A stretch of DNA of 35,409 nucleotides from Chthoniobacterales bacterium (GCA_021463515.1 JAJTYZ010000031.1:1-35409); one strand, 5' to 3'. Shown: positions 16,843-26,325, numbered from the stretch's first letter. The notes: generated by a model not told the origin, from the letters alone. Translations and numbers: made by a program.

Positions 16843-17283
16843 ATGCAGAAACCAACATTCCATGAAACACTCGAACGTGTGGTGACACGCGATGAGCGTT
16901 ATAGCCGCGAAGCCTACGGCTTTTTACGCGAAGCCTTGGAGTTTACGCAAAAGCGTCGCCGCAAATCTCGCGCTTCTGCGTCCACGCATGTGTCGCCGAC
17001 GGAATTGCTGAATGGGTTTCGCGATTATTCGTTGCGGCAATTTGGGCCCATGGGAGTCACGGTGCTCGATCATTGGGGCATTCGCTCCACGGGGGATGTT
17101 GGGCGCATGGTTTTTAATCTTATTGAGGCCGGAATTTTTGGACGTTCGGAAGATGACCGATTGGAAGATTTCGAAAATAAATTTAGCTTTGAAGAAGCCT
17201 TCGTGATTCCGTTTCGTCCGACGCGAAAGCGATCCACTCCTCGTGCGCCACGCAAAAAAAAGCTGACTAAGCAGGCGAGCTAG
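16843..17283 (+). CDS. Minf_1886-like conserved protein of Verrucomicrobia/Planctomycetes
   Basis: This 146-residue protein has no known function. MQKPTFHETLERVVTRDERY, SREAYGFLREALEF, the VSPTELLNGFRDYSLRQFGP block and VLDHWGIRSTGDVGRMVFNLIEAG match the small family restricted to Verrucomicrobia and Planctomycetes (Minf_1886; remembered as TIGR04138). Residues 87-125 include FGRSEDDRLEDFEN and a FEEAF segment typical of the family. The C-terminus is a lysine/arginine-rich tail that could bind nucleic acid, but that is speculation. There is no signal or membrane segment. It follows the 44-residue peptide by three bases and precedes the M16 peptidase by 31 bases containing a hairpin. Confidence 0.8.
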   Translation: MQKPTFHETLERVVTRDERYSREAYGFLREALEFTQKRRRKSRASASTHVSPTELLNGFRDYSLRQFGPMGVTVLDHWGIRSTGDVGRMVFNLIEAGIFGRSEDDRLEDFENKFSFEEAFVIPFRPTRKRSTPRAPRKKKLTKQAS

Positions 17284-17304
17284 GTGTCGCAAGTTTGGCG
17301 ACAC
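17284..17304 (+). promoter_or_regulatory. Hairpin between the Minf_1886-like gene and the M16 peptidase gene
   Basis: GTGTCGC, a seven-base loop and GCGACAC form a perfect 7-bp stem directly after the TAG stop, ten bases before the next ATG. TCCAAATTTT follows. It could be a weak terminator or attenuator, or a processing site between the two coding regions. The T run is only four bases, so strong termination is unlikely. Confidence 0.5.
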
Positions 17305-17314
17305 TCCAAATTTT

Positions 17315-19897
17315 ATGCGTCAATTTTTGCCACAAGCGAAGTCGTCTCCCATCACATTAGCACGCGGTCGCACGCGGGTACGTGTGTTGCCTAATGGATT
17401 GACGCTACTCGTAGAGCCGGATCACTCGGCACCCGTCACCAGCGTGCAGGTGTGGGTGCAAACAGGAAGTATTCATGAGGGGTCACGGTTGGGGAGTGGG
17501 TTGTCTCATTTTTTAGAGCACATGATTTTCAAAGGTACCGCCACGCGGGGTCCTAATGATATTGCACGGGCGGTGCAGGAGATTGGCGGGCAAGTGAACG
17601 CCTACACGTCGTTTGATCGCACGGTATATTGGATTTCAACACCGGCACATGGAACGGCAACAGCCATCGAATTGCTGGCGGATGCGGTGCTTCATTCCAC
17701 GATTCCCGAGGAAGAATTCGTGAAAGAACAGGAGGTCATTCGACGGGAGTTTGCCATGGGATTTGACGATCCTGGGCGCATGAGCTCGGAATTAATGCTG
17801 GCCACGGCATTTATTCAGAGCCCCTACCGATACCCCATTATTGGGCATCTGGAAATTTTTAATGAACTCACGCGTGACGATCTTGTGGCCTATTATCAGG
17901 AGCGTTATGTGCCGGACAACATGTTCCTCGTGGTCACGGGAGATATTGAGCCAGCGGATATTTTTTCTCTCGCGGGAAAGTGGTTTGGGTCTGCAAAGCG
18001 ATGCGTCAATGCTCCGCGATTTATCCCGCAAGAGCCGCCGCAGCTGGGACGGCGAGAAGCGCAGGAAGAGTTTGAAACGGAGCTGAGTCGTTGCTCTCTT
18101 GTTTGGCATATTCCGCCTCTCACGCATGGAGATTCCGCCATACTTGAGGTTCTGGCGACGGTGCTGGGAGGGGGGCGTAGTGCGCCGCTGCATTTGGAAT
18201 TGCGTGAGAAAAAAAATCTCGTTCACCACATTGGTGCTTATTCCTACATGGCGGGAGAGATGGGATTGTTTGGGGTTGATTTTGTTTGCGACCCGCAAAA
18301 ACGCTTTGAGGCAGAACAGGCCGTACTTGCGGTTATTGCGCGGTATTGTAAAGGCGAAGCAAGTGACGCCGAATTGACCAAGGCGCGGAAGGCAATCCTT
18401 GCGGATCAGTTGAGCAGTCTTGCCACAGCAAACGGACGTGCATCGGACATTGGGGCGAGTTGGTTGCTGGCACGAAATCCGGATCTTGGTGTGGAGTATT
18501 TGGAGCGTGTAAGCAGCGTTACCGCCGCCGATCTTCGCCGTGCTACGTGCGAATATCTCTCGCCCACGACATGCACGGTCACTTCGGTGAATCCACGGGG
18601 ATCATTAAGTAACGCTTCGAGTGGCGAAAGTTTCGATTCCGTGCGTCGTATCGAAATGTTCACTTTGCCTAATGGTCTGCGGGTGTTGACCTGTGAGGAT
18701 CGCAAGCTTCCGGTGGTGAGTACAATGGCCGTTTTTCGTGGCGGTTTGCTTGCAGAAACTGCGGACACCAATGGTCTTACGGCACTAGCGGGACGCACCT
18801 TAATTAAGGGAACTACGACGCGGACATCCGAGCAAATTGACCATGAAATAGAATCTGTCGGCGGGCATATCGCCGCTAATTTCGGCCATAATAATTTTAG
18901 CGTTTCGGTGGAAACGATGGTGCCCGATTTGCGCTTAGGTTTGGAATTGTTGGCCGATGTACTTTTGAATGCCACCTTTCCCAAAGAAGAAATCGAGCGG
19001 GAAAAGGAAGATCAAATTGCAGCACTTAAAGCGGAAGATGAGCAAATAACGGCGATCGCACGCAATGCGATGCGACGAGCTGTTTTTGGGGCGCATCCTT
19101 ATGGTCTCCGTTCCAATGGGACGCCGGAATCCATTGCGTCCATTACGCAAGCGCAGCTACGGGCGTTTCGAGACCAATGTGTGACAGCACGCAATGGCGT
19201 TTTGGCAATTTTTGGGGATATCAATACGGAAGAAATTCGACAGCTTGCGAAAAAACTTTTTGGGGCTTTGCCTGCCGGCGAACTTCTCATGACTGATCCT
19301 CCCGTGGCACCGGCGCTATCCGAGGCGCATGAAATTGTGGTTCATGAACCCAAACAACAAGCGGTGATCATGGTGGGTTTTCGCGGTGTGTCAGCGCATG
19401 ACCCCGACCTTCCCGCGTTGGAATTAATTGAAGCCGCCAGCAGTGACATGGCTTCGCGCTTTTTCCAACGCATTCGAGAAGAGCTTGGACTCGCCTACTT
19501 TGTTGGTGCGGCTCAACAGGCGGGATTTGCGCCTGGGATTTTTACATTTTACCTCGGAACGGACCCTACAAAGGCCGACATGGTACGGGGAGTTTTTGAG
19601 GATGAAATTGCATTATTGGCGCGTGAAGGGCTCACGAATGATGAGCTGGAGCGTGCAAAGAAAAAGATGATTGGGACAGAAGCTATTGGAATCCAATCGT
19701 TGGGTGCCTTTTTGAGTGTGGCTGCCATGGGGGAACTTTATGGATTCGGCTACGATCATTATAAACAACGCCAGGCGAAATTTGAAGCTGTCACGCCGGA
19801 GGAGGTTCGGGCGGTGGCGCATAAATACTTTCTCGAACCGCACCGCACTGTTGTGGTAGTTACACCAATGCAAGAAAATCCATCCGACCATGGCTGA
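17315..19897 (+). CDS. Two-domain M16 zinc metallopeptidase
   Basis: This 860-residue protein carries two fused M16 halves (about 20-430 and 445-855), like PqqL- and YmxG-type proteins joined in tandem. The first half has the inverted zinc motif HFLEH at 65-69 and the distant ligand Glu145 in VIRREF, so it is catalytic. The second half lacks HxxEH (LAGRTLIKGT at that place). It keeps the substrate-binding RIREELGLAYFVGA segment, the usual partner arrangement. No signal peptide is evident, although related proteins may be periplasmic. It would degrade or process peptides. The DUF1844 gene overlaps its 3' end by eight bases, a linkage common in this phylum. Confidence 0.92.
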   Translation: MRQFLPQAKSSPITLARGRTRVRVLPNGLTLLVEPDHSAPVTSVQVWVQTGSIHEGSRLGSGLSHFLEHMIFKGTATRGPNDIARAVQEIGGQVNAYTSFDRTVYWISTPAHGTATAIELLADAVLHSTIPEEEFVKEQEVIRREFAMGFDDPGRMSSELMLATAFIQSPYRYPIIGHLEIFNELTRDDLVAYYQERYVPDNMFLVVTGDIEPADIFSLAGKWFGSAKRCVNAPRFIPQEPPQLGRREAQEEFETELSRCSLVWHIPPLTHGDSAILEVLATVLGGGRSAPLHLELREKKNLVHHIGAYSYMAGEMGLFGVDFVCDPQKRFEAEQAVLAVIARYCKGEASDAELTKARKAILADQLSSLATANGRASDIGASWLLARNPDLGVEYLERVSSVTAADLRRATCEYLSPTTCTVTSVNPRGSLSNASSGESFDSVRRIEMFTLPNGLRVLTCEDRKLPVVSTMAVFRGGLLAETADTNGLTALAGRTLIKGTTTRTSEQIDHEIESVGGHIAANFGHNNFSVSVETMVPDLRLGLELLADVLLNATFPKEEIEREKEDQIAALKAEDEQITAIARNAMRRAVFGAHPYGLRSNGTPESIASITQAQLRAFRDQCVTARNGVLAIFGDINTEEIRQLAKKLFGALPAGELLMTDPPVAPALSEAHEIVVHEPKQQAVIMVGFRGVSAHDPDLPALELIEAASSDMASRFFQRIREELGLAYFVGAAQQAGFAPGIFTFYLGTDPTKADMVRGVFEDEIALLAREGLTNDELERAKKKMIGTEAIGIQSLGAFLSVAAMGELYGFGYDHYKQRQAKFEAVTPEEVRAVAHKYFLEPHRTVVVVTPMQENPSDHG

Positions 19898-20288
19898 AGT
19901 ACAACAATCTCCACAATCGTCCGGCGAAATGACGCGCCGATTTATTGAATTTGTCCTCATGCAAGCCCAGCAGGTTGCTCTCATGTTGGGGCAAATGCCC
20001 GGGCCTGATGGTAAGTCTATGAAGCCAAATCTCCCGGTCGCAAAAATTTTCATAGACCAGCTCGATATGATTCGAGAAAAAACACGCGGCAATCTGACGG
20101 CGGAAGAAAGCAATCTCCTTAACAAGGTGCTTACCGATCTTCAGATGGCTTTTGTGGAAGCAGATAAAGTCACACCCGCTGAGACATCCGCCGCCGTGGA
20201 ATCTTCTACGCCTGTGCCCTCGGAGGAAAAGAAAACGGAGTCGGAAGACGTCGAGGACAAAAAGAAATTTACAAAAAGCTACGGTTGA
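19890..20288 (+). CDS. DUF1844 family protein
   Basis: This 132-residue protein belongs to the DUF1844 family, whose function is unknown. The core is helical: FIEFVLMQAQQVALMLGQMPGP (about 15-36) and PNLPVAKIFIDQLDMIREKTRGNLTAEESNLL (about 46-77). The C-terminus is charged and low in complexity, with many Glu and Lys. The start overlaps the M16 peptidase stop by eight bases, so translation is coupled. Family members are frequently seen next to M16 peptidases or translation genes, but no role can be inferred. There is no membrane segment. Confidence 0.85.
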   Translation: MAEVQQSPQSSGEMTRRFIEFVLMQAQQVALMLGQMPGPDGKSMKPNLPVAKIFIDQLDMIREKTRGNLTAEESNLLNKVLTDLQMAFVEADKVTPAETSAAVESSTPVPSEEKKTESEDVEDKKKFTKSYG

Positions 20289-20306
20289 GTCGCCGCAGCC
20301 AAGCGG

Positions 20307-20609
20307 TCATAGAAGCCAAACAGGGGTTTCCTCCGGTTGGTGATGTTGGGGCGGTGTTGCGGTGTGACGTGGTGTTTGGCGTTTGCGCCATGGTGATGTC
20401 GGGTGCTTGGTGGGTGAACTTGTTTGTGCCATCCATTTTTGCATTTGCAATGTGTTTTCACCCGATGGTTCCTGGCGTCCGGTAAGCCATGCGGAAACAT
20501 GCGGCTGAGCCACGCCAAGGTATTGCGCCAGTTCACTGACACGCCCGCGTTTGGCTTTACAGAAATTTTGAACTTCTGCGAGAAACTTTGGCATGAGGGG
20601 CTTTGACAT
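20307..20609 (-). CDS. Small Cro/CI-type helix-turn-helix regulator
   Basis: This 100-residue protein has a helix-turn-helix in its first 60 residues: RVSELAQYLGVAQPHVSAWL, then TGRQEPSGENTLQMQKWM. The pattern resembles XRE/Cro regulators. The rest is a Pro-, Thr- and His-rich tail without recognisable structure. It stands alone between DUF1844 and nuoN, so no partner toxin or operon suggests a target. A perfect 22-bp palindrome lies three bases upstream of the ATG, which strongly suggests autoregulation. Alternatively it could be an orphan antitoxin or phage-derived repressor. The tail may be longer in related proteins; I could not verify the natural length. Confidence 0.7.
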   Translation of the reverse strand: MSKPLMPKFLAEVQNFCKAKRGRVSELAQYLGVAQPHVSAWLTGRQEPSGENTLQMQKWMAQTSSPTKHPTSPWRKRQTPRHTATPPQHHQPEETPVWLL

Positions 20610-20612
20610 AAA

Positions 20613-20634
20613 AATATAATGACGTCATTATATT
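20613..20634 (-). promoter_or_regulatory. 22-bp perfect palindrome, likely operator of the HTH gene
   Basis: The half-site AATATAATGAC is followed directly by its exact complement. The centre is TGACGTCA (20619-20626). The arms supply -10-like TATAAT/TATATT hexamers on both strands. The palindrome begins three bases before the ATG, so a bound dimer would block the start of transcription. Its length suits a dimeric HTH protein. Confidence 0.65.
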
Positions 20635-20686
20635 AATAATACAATGATTTTCGCATCCGAAGGACGGCACGAAAGGAAGCAATTTC

Positions 20687-22138
20687 TTAGTGGATTAGCG
20701 AGAGAAGCGGGGCTGGATAAATACCGAGCCAAATGATGAGGGCGCAGAGAATGGCGATGGTTATACGGGCTGCGATTCCGACAGGAATTCCCGGTGCATC
20801 GGGGTCTGCTGCTTGTTGCCAATACATAGCTCGGACAATCTTGAGGTAGTAATAAAATCCTGCAGCCACGGTGACGATACCAATGGTGATGAGAACGAAA
20901 TGTCCTTGTTGGTAGGCGGCTTCAAAAATGAAGAGTTTTCCGAGGAAGCCGACTGTGAGCGGTACGCCGGCAAGTGATGCCATGGCAAGCAACATAGCGA
21001 AGGCAAGTTGAGGGGCGCGTTGATTGAGGCCATTGAAATCTGCAATGTCATCCCCGCCGACAGCTTTCGCCACGATGGTCATCACGAGGAAGGCGAGAAG
21101 CGTCATGAGGAGATAGGCACCAAGGTAGAAGAGAATGGCGGAGCCTACAAAAGGTGCGCCAAGAGATGCGACGCCAAGCAAAAGATAGCCGGCGTGAGCC
21201 ACGCTGGAATAGGCAAGGAGGCGTTTGAGGTTCGATTGCGGGATGGCTGCAAGGTTGCCGAAGACCATGGTAACGCCGGCCAGGAGTGCCATGAGCGGAA
21301 GGATTTTTTCCTGCAAATACGGAACGACAACGAACGTTTGAAGAACGCGCAGGAGAACGACAAAGCCCGCAGCTTTTGACGCGACTGAAAGAAAGGCAGT
21401 GATGGGAGTAGGTGCCCCTTGATAAACGTCGGGAATCCAGAATTGAAATGGAACGGCGGCGACCTTAAAGCCGAGAGACACTAAAACGAGACCGAGACCG
21501 AAGAGTAAAGCGGGGGCGGCGGCGACTTTAAGTGCCGGAATGACAGCGGCAATGGCGTTGAGATTTGTTTGCCCCGTGACGCCGTAAATCCAGGTGATGC
21601 CATAAACAAGGAATCCTGTGGAAAGGGCGCCAAGTACGAGAAATTTTACACCGGCTTCGACGCTGAGGCGATCATGGCGCAGATACGAAACAAGGATGTA
21701 AAAGCTGATGGTCACTAATTCGAGAGAAACGAAGATGAGTACAAAATCTACGGCGGAGGCCATCCACATAAGGCCGGCGCAAGTAAAAACAGGAAGGGCA
21801 TAAAATTCTCCGAGCCCCGCACCGCGCCGAGAGGATGGAAGATTGGCTTCCACGACGGGTGCAAATTCCTGCGCCATGATTAACACCACGATGGTTGTGA
21901 GCAGGGCGATCTGTTTGAAAAATATCGCTAAGGAATCCGTACTATAAAATCGTGCATAAGGTGCCGAGGCGTCGAGTGCTGCGGGGTTCACCCAAAATGT
22001 GGCGATGAAAATAAGGATGAGACCCGTGATGGCAGGATGTGCAATGCCGCTTTTGCGTCCGGGGCCGGCAAAGGATTCCGCGACGAGCAGCAACAAGCCT
22101 AAAATAACAACCGCAACTTCGAGATAAAGCGGATTCAT
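20687..22138 (-). CDS. nuoN: NADH-quinone oxidoreductase subunit N
   Basis: This is a 483-residue antiporter-like membrane subunit of complex I, which couples quinone reduction to proton pumping. It has about 14 hydrophobic helices. Landmarks are MWMASAVDFVLIFVSLELVTISFYILVS with the conserved Glu, the KFLVLGALSTGFLVYG helix, and VPFQFWIPDVYQGAPTPITAFLSVASKAAG with the channel Lys residues. It is the last gene of the nuo run and its ATG overlaps the nuoM stop by four bases. No terminator hairpin is obvious before the downstream HTH region. Confidence 0.95.
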   Translation of the reverse strand: MNPLYLEVAVVILGLLLLVAESFAGPGRKSGIAHPAITGLILIFIATFWVNPAALDASAPYARFYSTDSLAIFFKQIALLTTIVVLIMAQEFAPVVEANLPSSRRGAGLGEFYALPVFTCAGLMWMASAVDFVLIFVSLELVTISFYILVSYLRHDRLSVEAGVKFLVLGALSTGFLVYGITWIYGVTGQTNLNAIAAVIPALKVAAAPALLFGLGLVLVSLGFKVAAVPFQFWIPDVYQGAPTPITAFLSVASKAAGFVVLLRVLQTFVVVPYLQEKILPLMALLAGVTMVFGNLAAIPQSNLKRLLAYSSVAHAGYLLLGVASLGAPFVGSAILFYLGAYLLMTLLAFLVMTIVAKAVGGDDIADFNGLNQRAPQLAFAMLLAMASLAGVPLTVGFLGKLFIFEAAYQQGHFVLITIGIVTVAAGFYYYLKIVRAMYWQQAADPDAPGIPVGIAARITIAILCALIIWLGIYPAPLLSLIH

Positions 22139-23607
22139 GGCACAAGCAAATCAAAGACAGGGTTGATGGAATCGAGCAACAGACTCGGGCGAAATCCCGT
22201 AATCAGCAGCCCCGCAAGAAGAAGAATGACCGACCAACGAACTGCGGGTGAAACATCCGCAATCGCCTCGGTCACGGCAGCACCGCGATGGCCCCAGAAG
22301 ATGCGACGGTAAGCACGCAGCATGTAGATGGCAGAAATGACGACGCCCCAAAGCGCAAAAGCCGTGGTGATTTGGTAGGCGTTGAATCCGCTGGACACGC
22401 CACGCGCAAAGGCACCGAAGAAAATGAGAACTTCCGCAGGGAAGTTGATAAAGCCCGGAAGGCCAAAGGATGCAAAAACCGCAAATCCGAAAAGAAGGCC
22501 GAGTTTGGGAGCAACACCAGCCATCCCGCCTAGTTGAGAGAACTCCAAGGTTCCTGCGCGACGCTCAATTTCTCCGCAGAGCGCAAAGAGTGCCGCAATC
22601 GTGAGTCCATGCGCAAAAATCATCAGCGACATTCCTGCTAATCCGATTTGGTTAAGTGCCACAAACCCAAGAAACGCGTAGCCCATGTGCATGACGCTGG
22701 AGTAACCCAGCATAAGATCGAGGCGCTTTTGCGCGATGGTAACAAAACCAATGTAGATGATGTTTCCGAGTAATAAGAGCAGCAGCAAATTGGCAAATTG
22801 CTGAATTTCCGCAGGGAAAATTGGAACCGCGAGGCGGAGAAGCCCGTAAAGCCCGAACTTTTTCAACACCCCGGAATGCAACATCGCCGCTGGCGCAGGA
22901 GCCGACGCATAAGCTTCCGGTGCCCATGTGTGAAATGGAAAAAGGGCAATGAGGCTTCCAAATCCGAATAAAACAAGCAGGTACACCACCGGCCCAGGCG
23001 TGAGGAGTCCTGCATAACCCAGTTGCTGAAGCACCCGTATATCGAGTGTATGAAATCCTGCGGGAACCGCTAACCAAATTCCAATCAGCCCGAGAAGCAG
23101 TACAAAGCTGCCCGTTGCTAAATAAAGGGTCACCTTCCACGCAATCCGCTGACGCTCCCCCGAGCCCCAGATACCTATGAGTAGGAATGTCGGGATGAGA
23201 GCCAGCTCGTGAAAAGCGTAAAAGAAAAATAAATCCAGCGAAACAAATGCGCCGATGGCACCAGCAGAAATGAAAAGCAAGCAAGCGTAAAACATTCCTT
23301 CATGACGTTTGATATTGGGCGCCACCCAAACAGCCGCCAACGTCACCAATGTCGTGAGCAACAACATCACCATGCTTAACCCATCCGCCCCCAGCGAAAA
23401 TGCGAGACCGTGCGAGGCCATGAGAAGGCGCCCGCTCACAAATTGAAACCCGCCCACTTCGAGGCTGTAAGACCCCATGAGATGAAGCGTCAAAAGTAAA
23501 TTTGCCGCTGCGCCAAAAATAGAAATCCGTCGCGGTGCCGACCCCGCCATACAAAAGGCAGCGGTAACAAGCGGAATAAGGATGAGGGAAAGGAGCGGAC
23601 TCATCAT
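22135..23607 (-). CDS. nuoM: NADH-quinone oxidoreductase subunit M
   Basis: This is a 490-residue proton-pumping antiporter-like subunit of complex I. The key helix with the conserved Glu is FYAFHELALIPTFLLIGIWG. The proton-channel region is LFPFHTWAPEAYASAPAPAAMLHSGVLKKFG. The start is ATG 23607, which overlaps the nuoL stop (ATGA); ATG 23604 is one codon later. A longer frame reaching 23715 lies inside nuoL and is not used. Many transmembrane helices fill the length without gaps. Confidence 0.95.
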   Translation of the reverse strand: MMSPLLSLILIPLVTAAFCMAGSAPRRISIFGAAANLLLTLHLMGSYSLEVGGFQFVSGRLLMASHGLAFSLGADGLSMVMLLLTTLVTLAAVWVAPNIKRHEGMFYACLLFISAGAIGAFVSLDLFFFYAFHELALIPTFLLIGIWGSGERQRIAWKVTLYLATGSFVLLLGLIGIWLAVPAGFHTLDIRVLQQLGYAGLLTPGPVVYLLVLFGFGSLIALFPFHTWAPEAYASAPAPAAMLHSGVLKKFGLYGLLRLAVPIFPAEIQQFANLLLLLLLGNIIYIGFVTIAQKRLDLMLGYSSVMHMGYAFLGFVALNQIGLAGMSLMIFAHGLTIAALFALCGEIERRAGTLEFSQLGGMAGVAPKLGLLFGFAVFASFGLPGFINFPAEVLIFFGAFARGVSSGFNAYQITTAFALWGVVISAIYMLRAYRRIFWGHRGAAVTEAIADVSPAVRWSVILLLAGLLITGFRPSLLLDSINPVFDLLVP

Positions 23608-25412
23608 CGGGAAATCAGAAAATAAAGTACGGCCAACACGCCCGCTCCGAAAAAGAAGGCGTAAGCTTGGAGGTTGCCGAGTTGCAAGAGGCGTAGAACG
23701 TAGCCCGTTGCCCACACGGTTCGCGCTATGCCGGTGACAATGAGTCCATCAATAATCCAGCGATCAAACCATGACCCAATGATCGCCAGACCGCCTTGCA
23801 CACATGTCACAAGCCACGCGTAAAAATTATCAATGTAAAGTCGGTTGGCAAAAAGCGGGATTCGCACAGGGTCTTTCACCGGCCCACGCAGGTAAAGTAC
23901 CGCCGCGAGCAAAAATCCAGCACCCAATGCCCCCAGCAACGCATAATGCACGATGTGGGACATTTCGTGATGTGGGATATTAAAAAAATGATGCGCTACG
24001 GCGGGATAACCTGCCGCAATGGAAGGAATGGCCAAAATTAAAAGCGGCAGCGTCATGATTGTCGGTGCTTGCCGCGCATGTTTCGCAGCTTCCGAACGCG
24101 GACGTCCCATGAAAGCGACAAAGAAAAGTCGGAACATGTAAAAGGATGTCAGCAATGCCGCGCCTACGGTGATCCAAAACACCGCCGTGTTGCCTTCGTG
24201 AGCGTAGGCTACAATCAAGTCCTTGCTGTAATAGCCGCTAAAGCCCGGCATCCCGACGAGAGCCAGCGTGCCCGCGACGAGGCAGAGGGCGGTGAGCGGC
24301 ATCCGCCCAAGGAGTCCGCCCATTTTCCAAATATCCTGCTCATGATGCAGGGAAATAATCACCGCACCGGCACAGAGGAAGAGCAGACATTTAAAAAATG
24401 CGTGGGTGAATAAATGGAACACCGCAACGTCACTCGCGGGCGCAACAGCGATAGCTACCACCATGTAACCCAGTTGTGAAATTGTGGAGTAAGCAAGGAT
24501 GCGCTTGATGTCATCTTGCTGCGTGGCCATCAATCCCGCCGCAAAGCACGTGATGGTGCCTATCCACATGATGACCTCGCGAACCGCTTCCGGTGAGGCG
24601 GCAAGCACAGGAAAAATTCGTGCTAGCATGTAAACACCCGCCGCCACCATCGTCGCTGCATGGAGCAACGAAGAAACAGGCGTCGGGCCCTCCATCGAGT
24701 TGGGAAGCCAGACGTGCAAGGGCATCTGCGCGGACTTACCGAGTGTTCCGCAAAATACCAGCAACGCGGCCGCCGTGAGATAGCCGGGATGGAGCGTGAT
24801 CGCGGCGAGATTTTGCTCAATGCCAGAGAATGCAATGGAACCTGTCGCCAGCCAAAACATGAGGATGCCGAGCATGAAGCCGAAGTCGCCCACGCGATTG
24901 ACGAGAAAGGCCTGCTTCGCCGCATCCGCCGCCGCATCTTTGCGGAAATAATGGCCAATGAGAATGTAGGAACTTACGCCTACCAACTCCCAGAAGACGT
25001 ACATCATGATGAAGTTCCCCGAAAGAACGATGCCAAGCATGGAAAAAAGAAACAAACTCAGCGCCGCATAATAGCGCGGAATCCCTTCATCGCCGCGCAT
25101 GTAGCCGGCAGAATAAATGAAGACGATTGTAGAAATGGTGGTCACCACGAGAAGCATCACACGAGCGAGCGGATCGAGGATGAGAGTGATGGGGACGGAA
25201 AAGTACCCGGGAATATCCAACCAAGGAATCGGTGCTACGGGTGGGCTCTCGCTTGCGAGAAAAATCCGCCAGCTCAATCCGCAAGCGATGGCTGCTGCAC
25301 TGATGGCTACAATTCCTGCCGCAACGCCACGGCGTGGCAGCAAGAAAAGGATCACTGCCGACGCAACCAAAGGTGCGAAGAGAATAATCCAGGGATATTG
25401 TGAGGGTTCCAT
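23604..25412 (-). CDS. nuoL: NADH-quinone oxidoreductase subunit L
   Basis: This 602-residue subunit is the distal antiporter of complex I. It includes the long lateral C-terminal helix that runs along the membrane arm. Conserved landmarks are VFWELVGVSSYILIGHYF with its Glu, GKSAQMPLHVWLPNSMEGPTP with Lys, and SSLLHAATMVAAGVYMLAR with His. FHLFTHAFFKCLLFLCAGAVI, another core helix, is intact. The length is close to the usual 600-620. It starts five bases after nuoK ends. Confidence 0.96.
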   Translation of the reverse strand: MEPSQYPWIILFAPLVASAVILFLLPRRGVAAGIVAISAAAIACGLSWRIFLASESPPVAPIPWLDIPGYFSVPITLILDPLARVMLLVVTTISTIVFIYSAGYMRGDEGIPRYYAALSLFLFSMLGIVLSGNFIMMYVFWELVGVSSYILIGHYFRKDAAADAAKQAFLVNRVGDFGFMLGILMFWLATGSIAFSGIEQNLAAITLHPGYLTAAALLVFCGTLGKSAQMPLHVWLPNSMEGPTPVSSLLHAATMVAAGVYMLARIFPVLAASPEAVREVIMWIGTITCFAAGLMATQQDDIKRILAYSTISQLGYMVVAIAVAPASDVAVFHLFTHAFFKCLLFLCAGAVIISLHHEQDIWKMGGLLGRMPLTALCLVAGTLALVGMPGFSGYYSKDLIVAYAHEGNTAVFWITVGAALLTSFYMFRLFFVAFMGRPRSEAAKHARQAPTIMTLPLLILAIPSIAAGYPAVAHHFFNIPHHEMSHIVHYALLGALGAGFLLAAVLYLRGPVKDPVRIPLFANRLYIDNFYAWLVTCVQGGLAIIGSWFDRWIIDGLIVTGIARTVWATGYVLRLLQLGNLQAYAFFFGAGVLAVLYFLISR

Positions 25413-25417
25413 GCGGC

Positions 25418-25738
25418 TTAGAATTTCAATTGGTTGAGGTCTTCGACATGCGCGGTTTGTCGCTGACGATAAAGAGCGACGATAATGGCGAGCCCGACGG
25501 CAACTTCCGCCGCAGCGACGGTGATAATGAAAAACACGAGTACCTGCGCGTTGTAATCCGGCAACCCCACAGCAGTCGCTCCGTGCCGTGCAAAAGCAAC
25601 AAGTGAAAGATTGGCCGCATTGAGCATCAGCTCCAGCCCCATGAAAATTACGAGAATATTGCGCCGCAAAAGTACACCGCCTAAGCCAATGGCGAAAAGA
25701 AGCCCGCTGACAATAAGGTAATTTCCGAGGGTCAGCAT
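25418..25738 (-). CDS. nuoK: NADH-quinone oxidoreductase subunit K
   Basis: This is a 106-residue three-helix subunit of complex I. The helix [18 protein letters not shown] holds the conserved Glu on the proton path, and a second Glu is in [17 protein letters not shown]. It follows nuoJ by two bases, giving the standard J-K-L order. Confidence 0.95.
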   Translation of the reverse strand: MLTLGNYLIVSGLLFAIGLGGVLLRRNILVIFMGLELMLNAANLSLVAFARHGATAVGLPDYNAQVLVFFIITVAAAEVAVGLAIIVALYRQRQTAHVEDLNQLKF

Positions 25739-25740
25739 AA

Positions 25741-26244
25741 TCAGCGCAACGTACGGCGGCTTAGGACGACGACCCCTACGGTCGAAACCAAAAGCAGAAC
25801 GCCGATGATTTGAAGTGGCAGGTTAAAGTGAGAAAACAAGGTGGTTCCGACTCCCACGACATCACTCGGGGCATCCGGGTTTAGAGCGGGAAACGGATGG
25901 GCGGCGGAGGGAAGTGATTTGACGACTTGGACGAGCAGGAGTGCAAATCCTCCGATCACCGCAATACCTCCCGCGCTCGCGGCGAGATTGAGGCGACGTC
26001 GTGCTTCGGCTTTGAGGTCGAGAAGCATGATGATGAAAAGAAATAGAACCATCACGGCTCCCGCATAGACGAGCACCTGAATAATCCCGATGAAAAAGGC
26101 GTCGAGTGTGATGTAGAGTCCGGCCAAAGCGAGGAAGGAAAGCACGAGACACATGGCACTGTTGACCGGATTACGAAGCAGCACGACGGCCACGGCGGAG
26201 CCGAGCATGAGCAACGACAGAACCCAGAACAGGATAGTGAACAT
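25741..26244 (-). CDS. nuoJ: NADH-quinone oxidoreductase subunit J
   Basis: This 167-residue, five-helix subunit begins [21 protein letters not shown]. The family landmarks [20 protein letters not shown] and the [19 protein letters not shown] helix, which includes the pi-bulge Tyr-Ala-Gly-Ala, are clear. I chose ATG 26244; an in-frame GTG 11 codons earlier adds a charged, non-conserved stretch. It lies 81 bases downstream of nuoI, the largest gap in this cluster. The subunit links quinone-site changes to pumping. Confidence 0.93.
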   Translation of the reverse strand: MFTILFWVLSLLMLGSAVAVVLLRNPVNSAMCLVLSFLALAGLYITLDAFFIGIIQVLVYAGAVMVLFLFIIMLLDLKAEARRRLNLAASAGGIAVIGGFALLLVQVVKSLPSAAHPFPALNPDAPSDVVGVGTTLFSHFNLPLQIIGVLLLVSTVGVVVLSRRTLR

Positions 26245-26325
26245 TCGTAATTTGCGTCCGTGATGCGCCTCGCACACCGCAGTTTCAGCAGCCGTGAGGC
26301 TAGAAGATGCGAGGCTTGGTTTCGA

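Noticed and set aside
18650-19897. Second M16 half as a degenerate or broken gene
   Set aside because: It lacks HxxEH but keeps the substrate-binding segment and full length. Inactive second halves are normal in this family, so it is not a pseudogene.
20285-20485. Plus-strand frame over the HTH gene
   Set aside because: It is antisense to a recognisable helix-turn-helix protein and has no features of its own.
24660-25403. 247-codon open frame antisense to nuoL
   Set aside because: It is composed mostly of charged residues, as expected from the complement of a membrane-protein gene, and it has no domain.
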